NCBI RefSeq assembly: GCF_000349325.1 | Contig: NC_020504.1 | Location: 5,738,053-5,802,052 of the forward strand | Direction of reading: 5' to 3' | Length of the DNA: 64,000 bases | From: Streptomyces davaonensis JCM 4913 | GTDB lineage: Bacteria > Actinomycetota > Actinomycetes > Streptomycetales > Streptomycetaceae | Part shown: in pieces, positions 56,051 to 64,000 of the stretch | Position numbering within the stretch: the first letter of the stretch is position 1 | Layout of the letters: every line of letters starts with the position of its first letter | The notes under the pieces: model-generated | The model's input: the letters and a program-made list of their open reading frames with translations, nothing else | What the model was told of the DNA's origin: nothing | Database searches by the model: none | Program-made: the position numbers and the translations under genes

Positions 56051-57559
56051 ATGTCGTCTCCGGTCGTGGACGGGCCCGCGGTCATGGACACCGGGTCGGT
56101 GCTCCTCGACGGCCGCGGACTCTCCGTCGCCGATGTGGTGCGCCTCGCGGACGGGGCCGCCCGGCCCGTCCCGCAGGACGAGGCGATGAAGCGGGCCACC
56201 CGCTCCTGGGACACCGCCCGGCAGATCGCCGCGACCGGACGCGTCTACGGTCGCTCCACCGGCGTCGGCGCCAACCGGAACGAGGACGTGCCCACCGAGG
56301 CCGCCGCCGGACACGGGCTGCGGCTGCTGCGCAGCCACGCGGGCGGCATCGGTGCGGAACTCCCCGCCCGGCAGGTGCGGGCCATGCTCGCCGTACGGGC
56401 CAACCAGCTGCTCGCGGGCGGTGCCGGGCTCCGCCCGACCGTGGTCACGGCGCTGTGCGAGGCGCTGGAGAGCGGGGCGCATCCGGTCGTCAACGAGTTC
56501 GGATCCGTCGGTACGGGGGATCTCGCGGCGCTCGCCCAGGTGGGCCTTGCGCTGGTGGGGGAGCACCCCTGGCGCGGCACCGGCGCCCCCGAGCCGCAGC
56601 CGCTCGACAACAACGACGCGCTCGCCCTGATCAGCAGCAACGCCCTCACCCTCGGCCAGGCCGCCCTCGCCCTGCACGAACTGCGCGGGCTCATCGCCGC
56701 CACCCAGGTCGTCGCCGCGCTCTCCCTGCTCGCCGTCGACGGCTCCCACGAGCCCTACGCCGCTCCCGTCCACCAGGCCCGCCCGCACCGCGGCTCCGGC
56801 GAAGTAGCCCGCCGGATGCGGGAGTTGATCGGTGCCGCGGACCGGCCCACACCTCCGCTCGGCCGGATCCAGGACCCGTACGGCTTCCGCTGTCTGCCCC
56901 AGATCCACGGGCCCGCGCACGACGCGGCGGACGCCCTGGAGGCGGTGCTCGCGGTGGAGATCAACGCCGCCGCCGAGAACCCGCTGATCGCGGTCGACGA
57001 CCTGGCCGCCTACCACCACGGCGGCTTCTACCAGGCCGGGCTCGCCCTCGCCCTGGACCACTTCCGGCTGGCCGTCACCCAGGTGGCCAGGCTGTCCACC
57101 TCCCGGCTCTCCACCCTCAACGAGCCCGCCTACACCCGGCTGAAGCCCTTCCTCGCCGACCAGGAGCCCGCCTCGTCCGGCGTGATGATCCTGGAGTACT
57201 CCGCCGCTGCCGCCCTCGGCGACCTGCGCGCCTTCTCGGCGCCCGCCTCCCTCGGCCACGCTGTACTCTCCCGGGGCGTCGAGGAACAGGCCAGTTTCGC
57301 CTCGCTCGCCGCCCGGCAGACGCTGCGCGCGTGCGGTGCGTACCGTCTCGTCGTCGGCTGCGAACTCGTCGCCGCCGTACGGGCGCTGCGCCAGCGCGAC
57401 CTCAGGCCCGAGCCGGGACTTCCGGCGGGCCGCGCGCTGGAGCTCGCCGAGGCGGTGCTCGAAGAGGACCAGGCCGACCGGCCGCTCACGGACGACGTGA
57501 CGGCGGCGGCGCGGCTGCTCGACCGGTTCACGGAGATCTGGAGGGGAAGCGCGGGATGA
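56051..57559 (+). CDS. Histidine/aromatic ammonia-lyase-like protein with altered MIO site
   Basis: The product has 502 residues. Family landmarks are clear: VYGRSTGVGANRN (catalytic Tyr region), NALTLGQAALAL, RIQDPYGFRCLPQIHG, ENPLIAVDD and ASSGVMILEYSAAA. But the cofactor-forming Ala-Ser-Gly is replaced: EFGSVGTGDLAALA has Gly-Thr-Gly and is one residue shorter than GSVGASGDL. Without MIO, normal deamination is doubtful; it may belong to a divergent lyase subgroup. It is not next to hutU and overlaps an RpiR gene by ATGA, suggesting its own regulated pathway. Confidence 0.8.
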   Translation: MSSPVVDGPAVMDTGSVLLDGRGLSVADVVRLADGAARPVPQDEAMKRATRSWDTARQIAATGRVYGRSTGVGANRNEDVPTEAAAGHGLRLLRSHAGGIGAELPARQVRAMLAVRANQLLAGGAGLRPTVVTALCEALESGAHPVVNEFGSVGTGDLAALAQVGLALVGEHPWRGTGAPEPQPLDNNDALALISSNALTLGQAALALHELRGLIAATQVVAALSLLAVDGSHEPYAAPVHQARPHRGSGEVARRMRELIGAADRPTPPLGRIQDPYGFRCLPQIHGPAHDAADALEAVLAVEINAAAENPLIAVDDLAAYHHGGFYQAGLALALDHFRLAVTQVARLSTSRLSTLNEPAYTRLKPFLADQEPASSGVMILEYSAAAALGDLRAFSAPASLGHAVLSRGVEEQASFASLAARQTLRACGAYRLVVGCELVAAVRALRQRDLRPEPGLPAGRALELAEAVLEEDQADRPLTDDVTAAARLLDRFTEIWRGSAG

Positions 57560-58410
57560 GCGCGGACAGGAACGCGGTGGACACCCCGGCGGCGCGCCTT
57601 CAGGCGCTCTTCGAGGGGCACCGGCTCACCCCGACCCAGCGGCGCATCGCGCACAGCATGGTGCGCCAGGCCGCCGACGTGCCCTTCCTCTCCAGCGTCG
57701 AACTGGCCGAACTCGCCGGGGTCAGCCAGCCCTCGGTGACCCGCTTCGCCGTCGCCCTCGGCTTCGACGGCTACCCCGCGCTGCGCAGGCACCTTCGCGA
57801 GGTCGCGCCCGCCGAGCCGGTGGCCGCCGCGCGCACCTACAACGAGTACCAGCAGGCCGTCGAGGCCGAGATCGAGAACCTGCGGCATCTGGCCGAGCTG
57901 CTCGCCGACCCGCGCCCCGTGCAGAAGGCGGGCCGGCTGCTCGCCGCCTCCCGCCCGCTGCCGGTGCTCGGCCTGCGCGCGGCGGCCTCCCAGGCGTACG
58001 GCTTCGCCTACTTCGCGGCCAAGGTCCACCCCGACGTCCGGCTGCTGCACGAGGGCGGCACCATGGTCCACGACCGGATCGACGCCTGTGTCCGGGCGGG
58101 CGCCTCGGCGCTGCTGTGCTTCGCGCTGCCCCGGCACCCCCGCGAGGTCCTGGACACCCTCGGCTACGCCAAGCAGGCCGGGCTGACCGTGGTCACGGTC
58201 GCCGACTCCGCCTTCGCGCCGGTCGCCAAGGTCTCCGATCTGCTGCTGCCCGCGGCCGTCGGCACCGGGCTCGCCTTCGACACCGCCTGTGCCCCGATGC
58301 TGCTGGGGCGGGTGCTGCTGGAGGCGATGTGCGACGACCTGCCGGAGGCGCAGGCCCGCCTTGAGGAGTTCGACGCGCGGGCGGCGGCACGCGGTCTGTT
58401 CGTGGAGTGA
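57556..58410 (+). CDS. MurR/RpiR family transcriptional regulator
   Basis: The product has 284 residues. N-terminal RpiR HTH (LTPTQRRIAHSMVRQAADVP; VELAELAGVSQPSVTRFAVA), C-terminal SIS domain (~115-260; VLGLRAAASQAYGFAYFA, CFALPRHPREVLDTLGYAKQ) that binds phosphosugars or similar ligands. It overlaps the lyase-like gene by four bases. In HutH-linked homologues such a SIS regulator controls catabolism; the ligand here is unknown. Confidence 0.88.
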   Translation: MSADRNAVDTPAARLQALFEGHRLTPTQRRIAHSMVRQAADVPFLSSVELAELAGVSQPSVTRFAVALGFDGYPALRRHLREVAPAEPVAAARTYNEYQQAVEAEIENLRHLAELLADPRPVQKAGRLLAASRPLPVLGLRAAASQAYGFAYFAAKVHPDVRLLHEGGTMVHDRIDACVRAGASALLCFALPRHPREVLDTLGYAKQAGLTVVTVADSAFAPVAKVSDLLLPAAVGTGLAFDTACAPMLLGRVLLEAMCDDLPEAQARLEEFDARAAARGLFVE

Positions 58411-58504
58411 GCCGGTTCGTGCAGTGGGACGGTCTTCTCAGACTGGTCTCACGTATGCCCACTAACCTCCCCGCCACATGAGTTGACGCGACGAGGAGGG
58501 GATC

Positions 58505-59089
58505 GTGGCACGCGGAGGTCAGGGACTCGCTCGGGTGGCCGTCGTCGTACGGGCCGGAGCGGCACCGCTGTTCTGGCTCGGGCTGTGCGCGGCCGGGATC
58601 GGCGTACTGGTGCCGGGCGTGACCGGGCGCCGGATCGGGGTGATGGCGGGCGCGGCGCTGTTCCTCGTCACCGCGGCGGCGGTGGCGTACCGGCGGCGCA
58701 GGCGGTACGGCGCCCTCATGCGCGGGGCGGCCCGCGCGGGCAAGCACGATGTGCTCCAGGACCGCGCGGTGACCGTGCGGGTCTGGCGCCGCGGCCACCG
58801 CTGGTGGCTGGTGCTCGCCTTCGCCGCCGCCCTGGGCAGCGCGTTCGCGGTGCCCGCCGCGGGCGGCATGCTGCTCGCCGGGGCGGGCACCGGGCTGTGG
58901 CTGAAGTCCGCCTGGATCGGCCGCCGCGAACGGGCCGACGACACCTTGTTGTGGGTGCGCGTGGACTGGCTCGCGGCGCGCGGCGGACGTCCCGCGGGGA
59001 AGGCGGTCAGGGCCTACCGCGGCACCGGCATCGCGGCGGGCGACGCGGCCCCGGGCGGGGCCCGCCGCCGCGCCGACGCGCTGGTCTGA
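58505..59089 (+). CDS. Membrane protein of unknown function
   Basis: The product has 194 residues. Two N-terminal helices (~18-60: PLFWLGLCAAGIGVLVPGV; GVMAGAALFLVTAAAVAY) and two more after a basic loop (WWLVLAFAAALGSAFAVPAA; GMLLAGAGTGLWLKSAWIG), then a soluble basic tail. No family recognised. The GTG at 58505 has GAGGAGGGG upstream. Confidence 0.65.
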   Translation: MARGGQGLARVAVVVRAGAAPLFWLGLCAAGIGVLVPGVTGRRIGVMAGAALFLVTAAAVAYRRRRRYGALMRGAARAGKHDVLQDRAVTVRVWRRGHRWWLVLAFAAALGSAFAVPAAGGMLLAGAGTGLWLKSAWIGRRERADDTLLWVRVDWLAARGGRPAGKAVRAYRGTGIAAGDAAPGGARRRADALV

Positions 59090-59097
59090 CCGGTCTC

Positions 59098-59472
59098 CTA
59101 GACCTCCAGGTCCTGCTCGATCTTCTTCAACTGGTGGCGGGCCATCGCCAGGTTGGACCGCTTGACGTCCAGCACCAGGTACAGGAAGAGGCCGTTGCCG
59201 CTGCGGCCGCTGAGCAGCCGGATCAGGTGGTACTGGTCGCCCAGGGTGATCAGGATGTCCTCGATCTCGCCCTTGAGGCCGAGGTGTTCCATGGTGCGCA
59301 TCTTGGCGCGCACCACATCGGTGTTGCCGGCGGCGGCCACGTTCAGGTCGAAGCTCTTGCTGCCGCCCATGGTGCCCAGTGCCATGCCACTGGTGTAGTC
59401 GACGAGCGCGACGCCGGTCGCGCCCTCGATCCCGGTCAGCGCCTCTTTGAGCGAGGTCTCGGTGTTCGCCAT
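59098..59472 (-). CDS. Roadblock/LC7 domain protein
   Basis: The product has 124 residues, a single roadblock fold (GATGVALVDYTSGMALGTMG; GEIEDILITLGDQYHLIRLL; LFLYLVLDVKRSNLAMARHQ). In bacteria these small proteins usually act as GTPase-activating or scaffold subunits with MglA/CvnD-type GTPases. It is the last gene of the minus-strand operon starting at 61759; no kinase or GTPase is in the operon. Confidence 0.85.
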   Translation of the reverse strand: MANTETSLKEALTGIEGATGVALVDYTSGMALGTMGGSKSFDLNVAAAGNTDVVRAKMRTMEHLGLKGEIEDILITLGDQYHLIRLLSGRSGNGLFLYLVLDVKRSNLAMARHQLKKIEQDLEV

Positions 59473-59485
59473 ATGGATCTTCCTC

Positions 59486-60040
59486 TCAACTCTCCGTGCT
59501 GGTGCGCGGTTGGGTGGTTCGGGGTGGGGTGGAGCGGGGCTCGGTGGAGCGCGACTGTGCGGTTCGCGACTGTGCGGTTCGCGACTGGGCGGATGTGGTG
59601 CGCCGCTCGCGCGGGGCCTTCGCCCGGGTGGCCGGGGCCCGCGCGGGGGTACGGCTCTTGGTCTCGTCCGTCGCCTCGTCGACCAGTTCGCCGATCCGGA
59701 CGGCGGCGCGGCGGCCCTCCAGATGCAGCCGGCCGACGCTGACGTCGTCCTTGGCGAGCAGGGTCAGCACGGCGGCGTGGCCCGCCGCGTACGTCGCCAC
59801 ATAGCCGTCCCGTCCGCGGACGAGCAGTTCCCGCAGCTCACCGCGGCCGGTGGCGTCCGCCAGACGTACGGCGACGCCGAGCGCGGCGGCGGTGAGCGCG
59901 GCCACGCCATCCGGCTCCACGTCCGGGGCGTCCTCGGCGACGACCAGGCCGTCGACGCTGGCCGCGAGGGAGCCGGTCAACTGCGGGATGCGGGCTCTGA
60001 GCCGGTGAAGCTCGTCGAGTATCGGCGCCTCGGCGGCCAT
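59486..60040 (-). CDS. Roadblock/LC7-like protein with Ser/Thr/Arg-rich tail
   Basis: The product has 184 residues. The first ~115 form a roadblock-like fold (LTGSLAASVDGLVVAEDAPD; GELRELLVRGRDGYVATYAA). The tail has TAQSRTAQSR-type repeats, encoded by near-perfect 15-base DNA repeats around 59553-59597, low complexity and Arg/Ser/Thr-rich, possibly a phosphorylation or binding region. GAGGAG is eight bases before the ATG at 60040. Confidence 0.75.
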   Translation of the reverse strand: MAAEAPILDELHRLRARIPQLTGSLAASVDGLVVAEDAPDVEPDGVAALTAAALGVAVRLADATGRGELRELLVRGRDGYVATYAAGHAAVLTLLAKDDVSVGRLHLEGRRAAVRIGELVDEATDETKSRTPARAPATRAKAPRERRTTSAQSRTAQSRTAQSRSTEPRSTPPRTTQPRTSTES

Positions 60041-60059
60041 CAGGTTTCTCCTCTGTCGG

Positions 60060-61367
60060 TCAAAGGGCCTCCAGCGCATCCCGGACTCTCTTCAGCAGGG
60101 CAATGTCGGGGTGGTCGGGCGCGAGGCGCTCCGCGGGGGACGGGGGGTTGGGGCGTGTGGGGAGCGGCGGTGGAGCGGTGGCCGGGGCCGGTGGGGTGCT
60201 CCAGGTGGTGCGGGGTGTGGGCCGCTCGGCGGGGGACGGGGTGTTGGGCCGTGTGGGAAGCGGTGGGGAAGTGGTGGCCGGGGCCGGTGGGGTGCTCCGG
60301 GTGGCGTCGGGGGTGAGTCGCTCGGCGGGCGCCGGGGGACGGGCCCGGGGGACGGTTCGCCCGGTGGCCGGGCTTGGCGGGGCGGTGCCGTGGGGGGCCC
60401 GGGTGGGCGGTGCCTGGTCGGGGCCGGGGCCGGGGCCGGGGCTCTGGGGTCGTGGGTCGGGGCCCGGTGCCTGGGGTCGCGGGTTGGGACCCGGAGCCGG
60501 AGGCCGCTGGGCGGGGCCCGGTGCCTGAGGCCGCGGGTTGGGTCCCGGTGCCTGGCTTCGCGGGTTGGGACCCGGAGCCGGAGGCCGCTGGGCGGGGCCC
60601 GGTGCCTGGGTTCGCGAGGCGGTGTCCGGTGCCTGAGGGTGCGGCTTCAGGGCGCCCGCTGCTGCCAGGCGGCGTATGTCCACCAGGGTGTGGAACGTCG
60701 GGCGGCCCAGGGCGCGGGCTATGTCCGGGGCCGTGCGGGTGCCGTCCAGTAGGGCCAGGACGGCTTGCTGGCGGGCGGTGAGGGGCGGGAGCCGGGGTGA
60801 TGGGTCGGCTCGGGCCAGGGGTGCGGTGTCCGTGCCGGGGTCGGGCCAGATGCGGTGCAGCAGGTCGCGGCGGCGCAGCGTCTCGCGCTCCAGGGCGGAG
60901 ACCGGCACCGGGCGCACGGGGCCGAGCCAGTGGCCGGTGCCGTAGCGGAAGCGGCCCGGGGCGCTGCTGGGGGCGAGAGCGAAGTACGCGGCGTCGTACA
61001 GCGCGCTCAGGTGGCACAGCTCCAGCGTGCCCGGGGTGAGCCGCCCGCTGTCGACCAGGAGCCGGGCGGCGCCGTGCCGCTCGTCGGCCCGTGCGACGGC
61101 GTCCTGCCAGGCGTCGGGGGAGAGGGTGCCGTGCGCGATGAGCAGGACGTCGAGACCCGGGGCGGCCGGGCTCTCGGCGTGCACCACCCGGCCCTCGGCC
61201 AGATACAGCGTGCCCCGCTCGCGCAGCAGCACCCCGGTGGCCCGCTCGGCGGCGAGCCGGCTCAGCATCGGCGACAGCCCCCGCGGCACCCGTTCCGCGG
61301 CCCCGCTGCGGTCCCGCACCGGCAGCCGGGGCGGCAGACCGGCCGGGGTGGCGTGCAGCGCGGTCAT
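60060..61367 (-). CDS. DUF4388-like protein with a long proline-rich tail
   Basis: The product has 435 residues. The N-terminal ~230 residues have a PATAN/DUF4388-like start (LSRLAAERATGVLLRERGTL, YLAEGRVVHAES, LLIAHGTL) and a winged-helix-like end (LTARQQAVLALLDGTRTAPD). The next ~190 are degenerate Pro/Gln/Arg repeats (APGPNPRPQAPGP) and a short conserved C-terminus (PDIALLKRVRDALEAL). DUF4388 proteins pair with roadblock/GTPase signalling in bacteria. Its ATG overlaps the upstream roadblock gene (ATGA at 61364). Confidence 0.7.
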   Translation of the reverse strand: MTALHATPAGLPPRLPVRDRSGAAERVPRGLSPMLSRLAAERATGVLLRERGTLYLAEGRVVHAESPAAPGLDVLLIAHGTLSPDAWQDAVARADERHGAARLLVDSGRLTPGTLELCHLSALYDAAYFALAPSSAPGRFRYGTGHWLGPVRPVPVSALERETLRRRDLLHRIWPDPGTDTAPLARADPSPRLPPLTARQQAVLALLDGTRTAPDIARALGRPTFHTLVDIRRLAAAGALKPHPQAPDTASRTQAPGPAQRPPAPGPNPRSQAPGPNPRPQAPGPAQRPPAPGPNPRPQAPGPDPRPQSPGPGPGPDQAPPTRAPHGTAPPSPATGRTVPRARPPAPAERLTPDATRSTPPAPATTSPPLPTRPNTPSPAERPTPRTTWSTPPAPATAPPPLPTRPNPPSPAERLAPDHPDIALLKRVRDALEAL

Positions 61368-61759
61368 CCCAGCACCAGCCGTCCGGCCAGCTCACCGAGC
61401 CGGATCCGGGCCAGCGCGAGATTGCCCTCCTCGCGGCCCAGCCACAGATGCAGGAACACGCTGCTGTCGAACGACGTCCACACGAACCGCAGCACGTGAT
61501 AGCTGTCCCGGTTGCTGAGGATCAGATCCTCGACGGGCGGATCGGTTTCGGCGCCGGGTTCCCCGAACGGTGCGAACGCCCGGTGCTCCGCGGCCAGCCG
61601 GGCCAGCTCGGCCGTCTCCGCCGCGCTCGCCTCCGGATCGCCGCCCGGGGACTCGCCGACCGTGCCCAGGGCCAGTCCGCTGGTCCAGTCGACCAGCGCC
61701 GCACCCCGCGCGCCGGGCAGCCGCATGGCCTCCAGCAGACACTCGTCGATTCCGGGCAC
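61364..61759 (-). CDS. Roadblock/LC7-like protein, first gene of the operon
   Basis: The product has 131 residues: LPGARGAALVDWTSGLALGT, VEDLILSNRDSYHVLRFVWT and FLHLWLGREEGNLALARIRL parallel the roadblock protein at 59098-59472, so the two are paralogues. The GTG at 61759 has GGAGGGGA upstream. Overlaps the Pro-rich gene by four bases. Confidence 0.75.
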   Translation of the reverse strand: MPGIDECLLEAMRLPGARGAALVDWTSGLALGTVGESPGGDPEASAAETAELARLAAEHRAFAPFGEPGAETDPPVEDLILSNRDSYHVLRFVWTSFDSSVFLHLWLGREEGNLALARIRLGELAGRLVLG

Positions 61760-61875
61760 CCCGGCTCCCCTCCCACCTCGGGTTCGGCTGAGTGACGCCG
61801 AAACTACGCACCGTGTGGGTGGGGAGTGAGGGTTCTGGCATTTTCCGGCGGAACATGCCGCGAATGGCTAAGGTG

Positions 61876-61887
61876 GGTCAACTGACC
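61876..61887. promoter_or_regulatory. Palindrome upstream of the roadblock operon
   Basis: GGTCA-AC-TGACC (61876-61887) is an inverted repeat that includes minus-strand TTGACC (61881-61876), with CATGTT (61857-61852) 18 bases further, a possible promoter/operator for the operon starting at 61759. Confidence 0.4.
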
Positions 61888-61928
61888 ATGTTTCCGGACC
61901 AGTTGAACCGCAGATCCGCCGGAGCGCG

Positions 61929-63308
61929 TCAACGGCTCCCGGGTGCGCGGAGGGTGGTGAGCGCGGACGCGTGCGCCCCTCCGGCCTCGGTCACGATCGC
62001 GTCGAGACTCTGCGCCGCCCGGACAGTCGCGAAGGCGACACCCCCGGACCCGTCCGGTACAAAGCCGTGAATGCCCGGCCGGGCCAGGGAGTTGTACGCG
62101 TAGTGGTGCGCGAAGTAGTACGCGCCCGTGTCCAGCGCCGCCACCAGATCCCCCTGCTCAAGACGCGGCAGCGCCCGCGCCTCGGCCAGCAGGTCGCCGG
62201 CGAAACAGGCGGGCCCGGCCACGTCCTGCACCACCTCGGCCCCCGTCTTCGGCCGCCCCTTCGCGTCGTACGCGGCGATCCGCAGCGGCCAGGCCGCCGG
62301 CGCGTACACCGTCCGCGTCGCCACCTGCACGCCCGCGTGCGTCACCGCCACCGGCCGCCCGCCCGCGCTCTTGGTGTACTCCACCCGCGCCAGCACCGTC
62401 CCGTGCTTGGCCAGCAGCGACCGTCCGAACTCGGTGACCAGCCCGTACCGCCCGTCGAACAGCCCCGGCACCGCCTCGCTCAGCAGCCGCGCGTACTGCG
62501 CGTACGTCGGGGTCGTGGCGTCCGAGGAGAAGTTCACCGGCAGCCCGCCGCCGATGTCGATCGTGTCGATCTGCCGCCGCCCGAGCCGCCCGTTGATCTC
62601 CTCCGCCAGCGCGTACGTCTCCGCCACGCCCCGCGCCATCAGCGACAGCGGCACGCCCTGGGACCCGGTGTGCGCGTGCAGCCGGGTCAGCCACGGCCGC
62701 TCCAGATACGCCCGCACCACCCACTCCCGCGCCCCCTCGTCGCGCAGCGCCACCCCGAACTTCGAGGTGGCCGTCGCCGTCGACAGCGCCTCGATGGCAC
62801 CCGCGCCCACCTGCGGGTTGACCCGTATACCGAGCGGCGAACGGCTCGGCGCCGACCGCATCAGCGCGTCGATACGGTCCAGCTCCTGCGGGTTGTCGGC
62901 GTTGACCGCGATACCGAGCGCCAGCGCCTCGCGCAGTTCGGCGGGTGTCTTCGCGGGCGAGTCCAGGACCGTGCGCTCCGGCGGCAGCCCCGCCGCCCGC
63001 GTCAGCGCCAGCTCCCCGGGGCTCGCCACCTCCGCGCCGATCCCCGCCTCGCGCAGCAGCCGCAGCACGGGCACCAGCGGGGTCGCCTTCACCGCGAAGG
63101 CGTGCAGCACCGGGGTGCCGGGCGCGGTGACCGCGTCGAACGCCGCCCGCAGGGCCGCCGCCGACTCCCGGATGCCGGTGACGTCCAGCAGGCCCACGAT
63201 GGGGGAGTCCGGCCCCAGCAGCCCCTGTTCCACGGCCGCCCGCACCGCCTCGTCCCGGCGCGCCGCCCGCTCGTCGTCGTCCGTCCGTCCGACCTTGACG
63301 CTGTCCAC
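61929..63308 (-). CDS. PLP-dependent decarboxylase (ornithine/DAP/arginine decarboxylase 2 family)
   Basis: The product has 459 residues. PLP-Lys in HAFAVKATPLVPVLRLL (~70), HTGSQG, GGGLPVNF, late GPACFAGDLLAEAR (the CxxxD dimer-active-site motif) and YYFAHHYAYNSLARPGIHG define a type III-fold decarboxylase. It could act on diaminopimelate, ornithine or another amino acid; it is longer and divergent from LysA. The GTG at 63308 has GGGGGA upstream; a longer start at 63344 is possible. Divergent from hutU. Confidence 0.75.
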   Translation of the reverse strand: MDSVKVGRTDDDERAARRDEAVRAAVEQGLLGPDSPIVGLLDVTGIRESAAALRAAFDAVTAPGTPVLHAFAVKATPLVPVLRLLREAGIGAEVASPGELALTRAAGLPPERTVLDSPAKTPAELREALALGIAVNADNPQELDRIDALMRSAPSRSPLGIRVNPQVGAGAIEALSTATATSKFGVALRDEGAREWVVRAYLERPWLTRLHAHTGSQGVPLSLMARGVAETYALAEEINGRLGRRQIDTIDIGGGLPVNFSSDATTPTYAQYARLLSEAVPGLFDGRYGLVTEFGRSLLAKHGTVLARVEYTKSAGGRPVAVTHAGVQVATRTVYAPAAWPLRIAAYDAKGRPKTGAEVVQDVAGPACFAGDLLAEARALPRLEQGDLVAALDTGAYYFAHHYAYNSLARPGIHGFVPDGSGGVAFATVRAAQSLDAIVTEAGGAHASALTTLRAPGSR

Positions 63309-63389
63309 CGCATCCCCCGTCGTGTCGTTCCCCGTGACCACGTATCCAGACAAACATCCGCGGCGCGGTCTCGCTGGCGCACGAACGTA

Positions 63390-63426
63390 TTGACTAGCTC
63401 TATTCAGGAAGTCAGGATGTGAATAG
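63390..63426 (+). promoter_or_regulatory. hutU promoter/operator region
   Basis: TTGACT (63390-63395) is a -35 candidate; the -10 is weak (CAGGAT 63413-63418 at 17 bases). CTATTC (63400-63405) and GAATAG (63421-63426) form a perfect inverted repeat over the likely -10, a plausible operator for histidine control. Confidence 0.5.
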
Positions 63427-63469
63427 CGACAGCAACAATCCGGCAGCACCATCCGCTAGGAGGCAGACC

Positions 63470-64000
63470 ATGTCAGGACCCCGCCCCGTACGAGCGCCGC
63501 GCGGTACGGAACTGAGTGCCCTGGGATGGCAGCAGGAAGCCGCCCTGCGGATGCTCCAGAACAACCTCGACCCCGAGGTCGCCGAGCACCCCGACAAGCT
63601 CGTCGTCTACGGCGGCACCGGCAAGGCGGCCCGCGACTGGCGCTCCTTCGACGCCATGGTCCGCACGCTGCGCACCCTCAAGCAGGACGAGACCATGCTG
63701 GTCCAGTCCGGCCGCCCGGTCGGCGTCATGCAGACCCACGAGTGGGCCCCGCGCGTCCTCATCGCCAACTCCAACCTGGTCGGCGACTGGGCCAACTGGG
63801 AGGAGTTCCGCCGCCTGGAGCAGCTCGGCCTGACCATGTACGGCCAGATGACCGCCGGCTCCTGGATCTACATCGGCACCCAGGGCATCCTCCAGGGCAC
63901 CTACGAGACCTTCGCCGCCGTCGCCGCGAAGAAGTTCGGCGGCACCCTCGCCGGGACGATCACCCTCACCGCCGGACTCGGCGGCATGGGCGGCGCCCAG
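63470..64000 (+). CDS. hutU: Urocanate hydratase, N-terminal part (runs off the right edge)
   Basis: The first 177 residues are visible: [20 protein letters not shown], then [40 protein letters not shown] and [13 protein letters not shown], with NAD-binding [10 protein letters not shown] at the edge. It converts urocanate to imidazolonepropionate in histidine breakdown. TAGGAGG (63457-63463) is six bases before the ATG. The C-terminal ~370 residues lie outside the window. Confidence 0.95.
   Translation, partial: MSGPRPVRAPRGTELSALGWQQEAALRMLQNNLDPEVAEHPDKLVVYGGTGKAARDWRSFDAMVRTLRTLKQDETMLVQSGRPVGVMQTHEWAPRVLIANSNLVGDWANWEEFRRLEQLGLTMYGQMTAGSWIYIGTQGILQGTYETFAAVAAKKFGGTLAGTITLTAGLGGMGGAQ

Noticed and set aside
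56051..57559. Calling this gene hutH
   Set aside because: The MIO triad is missing and it is not beside hutU in a hut order, so a classical histidase label would be unsafe.

Overview
The window is chromosomal DNA from a Streptomyces-type actinomycete. The evidence is very high GC with almost G/C-only third positions, GTG starts with 4-nt ATGA/GTGA overlaps, many leaderless starts (TAnnnT six or seven bases before the start codon), two secreted Rpf-LysM proteins, a c-di-AMP riboswitch before rpfA, and the Leu-UUA tRNA bldA. From memory, the order mfd, mazG, rpfA, eno, divIC, pobA, thiolase, cystathionine beta-synthase, hutU resembles the S. coelicolor core region. This is mostly core chromosome, with no insertion sequence, prophage or CRISPR seen.

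Layout. 0-5 kb: the end of a proline-rich deaminase-SUKH protein, a DivIVA-like coiled-coil protein, and a DUF485/solute-symporter pair. 5-11 kb: acetyltransferase, MFS exporter, and a MacB-type ABC ATPase/permease pair. 11-16.6 kb: a terminator plus dispersed intergenic repeat, mfd, a TetR regulator and a divergent SCO6745-like gene sharing a repeat-containing control region. 16.7-20.4 kb: small antitoxin-like protein, HNH lipoprotein, acetyltransferase, two secreted proteins. 20.4-25.5 kb: a fused HTH / N6-DNA-methylase / S-subunit-like protein whose gene carries a striking array of TGTGAAC motifs, then a membrane protein / Ser-Thr kinase / small protein operon. 25.5-31 kb: SurA-like lipoprotein, mazG, a zinc-ribbon P-loop NTPase with a TTA codon, and a coupled P450.

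31-40 kb: two Rpf-type cell-wall hydrolases, eno, divIC, DUF501, Ppx/GppA phosphatase, NDH-2 and cyclopropane synthase. 40-46.4 kb: a second MacB-type ABC pair, bldA, pobA and a Bax-inhibitor-1 family protein. 46.4-53.3 kb: small proteins, thiolase, acyltransferase, SGNH hydrolase and cystathionine beta-synthase. 53.6-58.4 kb: XRE regulator/SDR pair, a membrane protein, and a histidine-ammonia-lyase-like protein without a normal MIO triad, coupled to an RpiR regulator. 58.5-64 kb: a roadblock/LC7 operon lacking kinase and GTPase, a PLP decarboxylase and the start of hutU.

The signals most worth follow-up are: the TGTGAAC array shared between the promoter region and the coding sequence of the methylase gene; a single TTA-containing gene (the NTPase) in a window that also encodes the TTA-reading tRNA; the lyase with a Gly-Thr-Gly in place of Ala-Ser-Gly; and the stand-alone roadblock operon.
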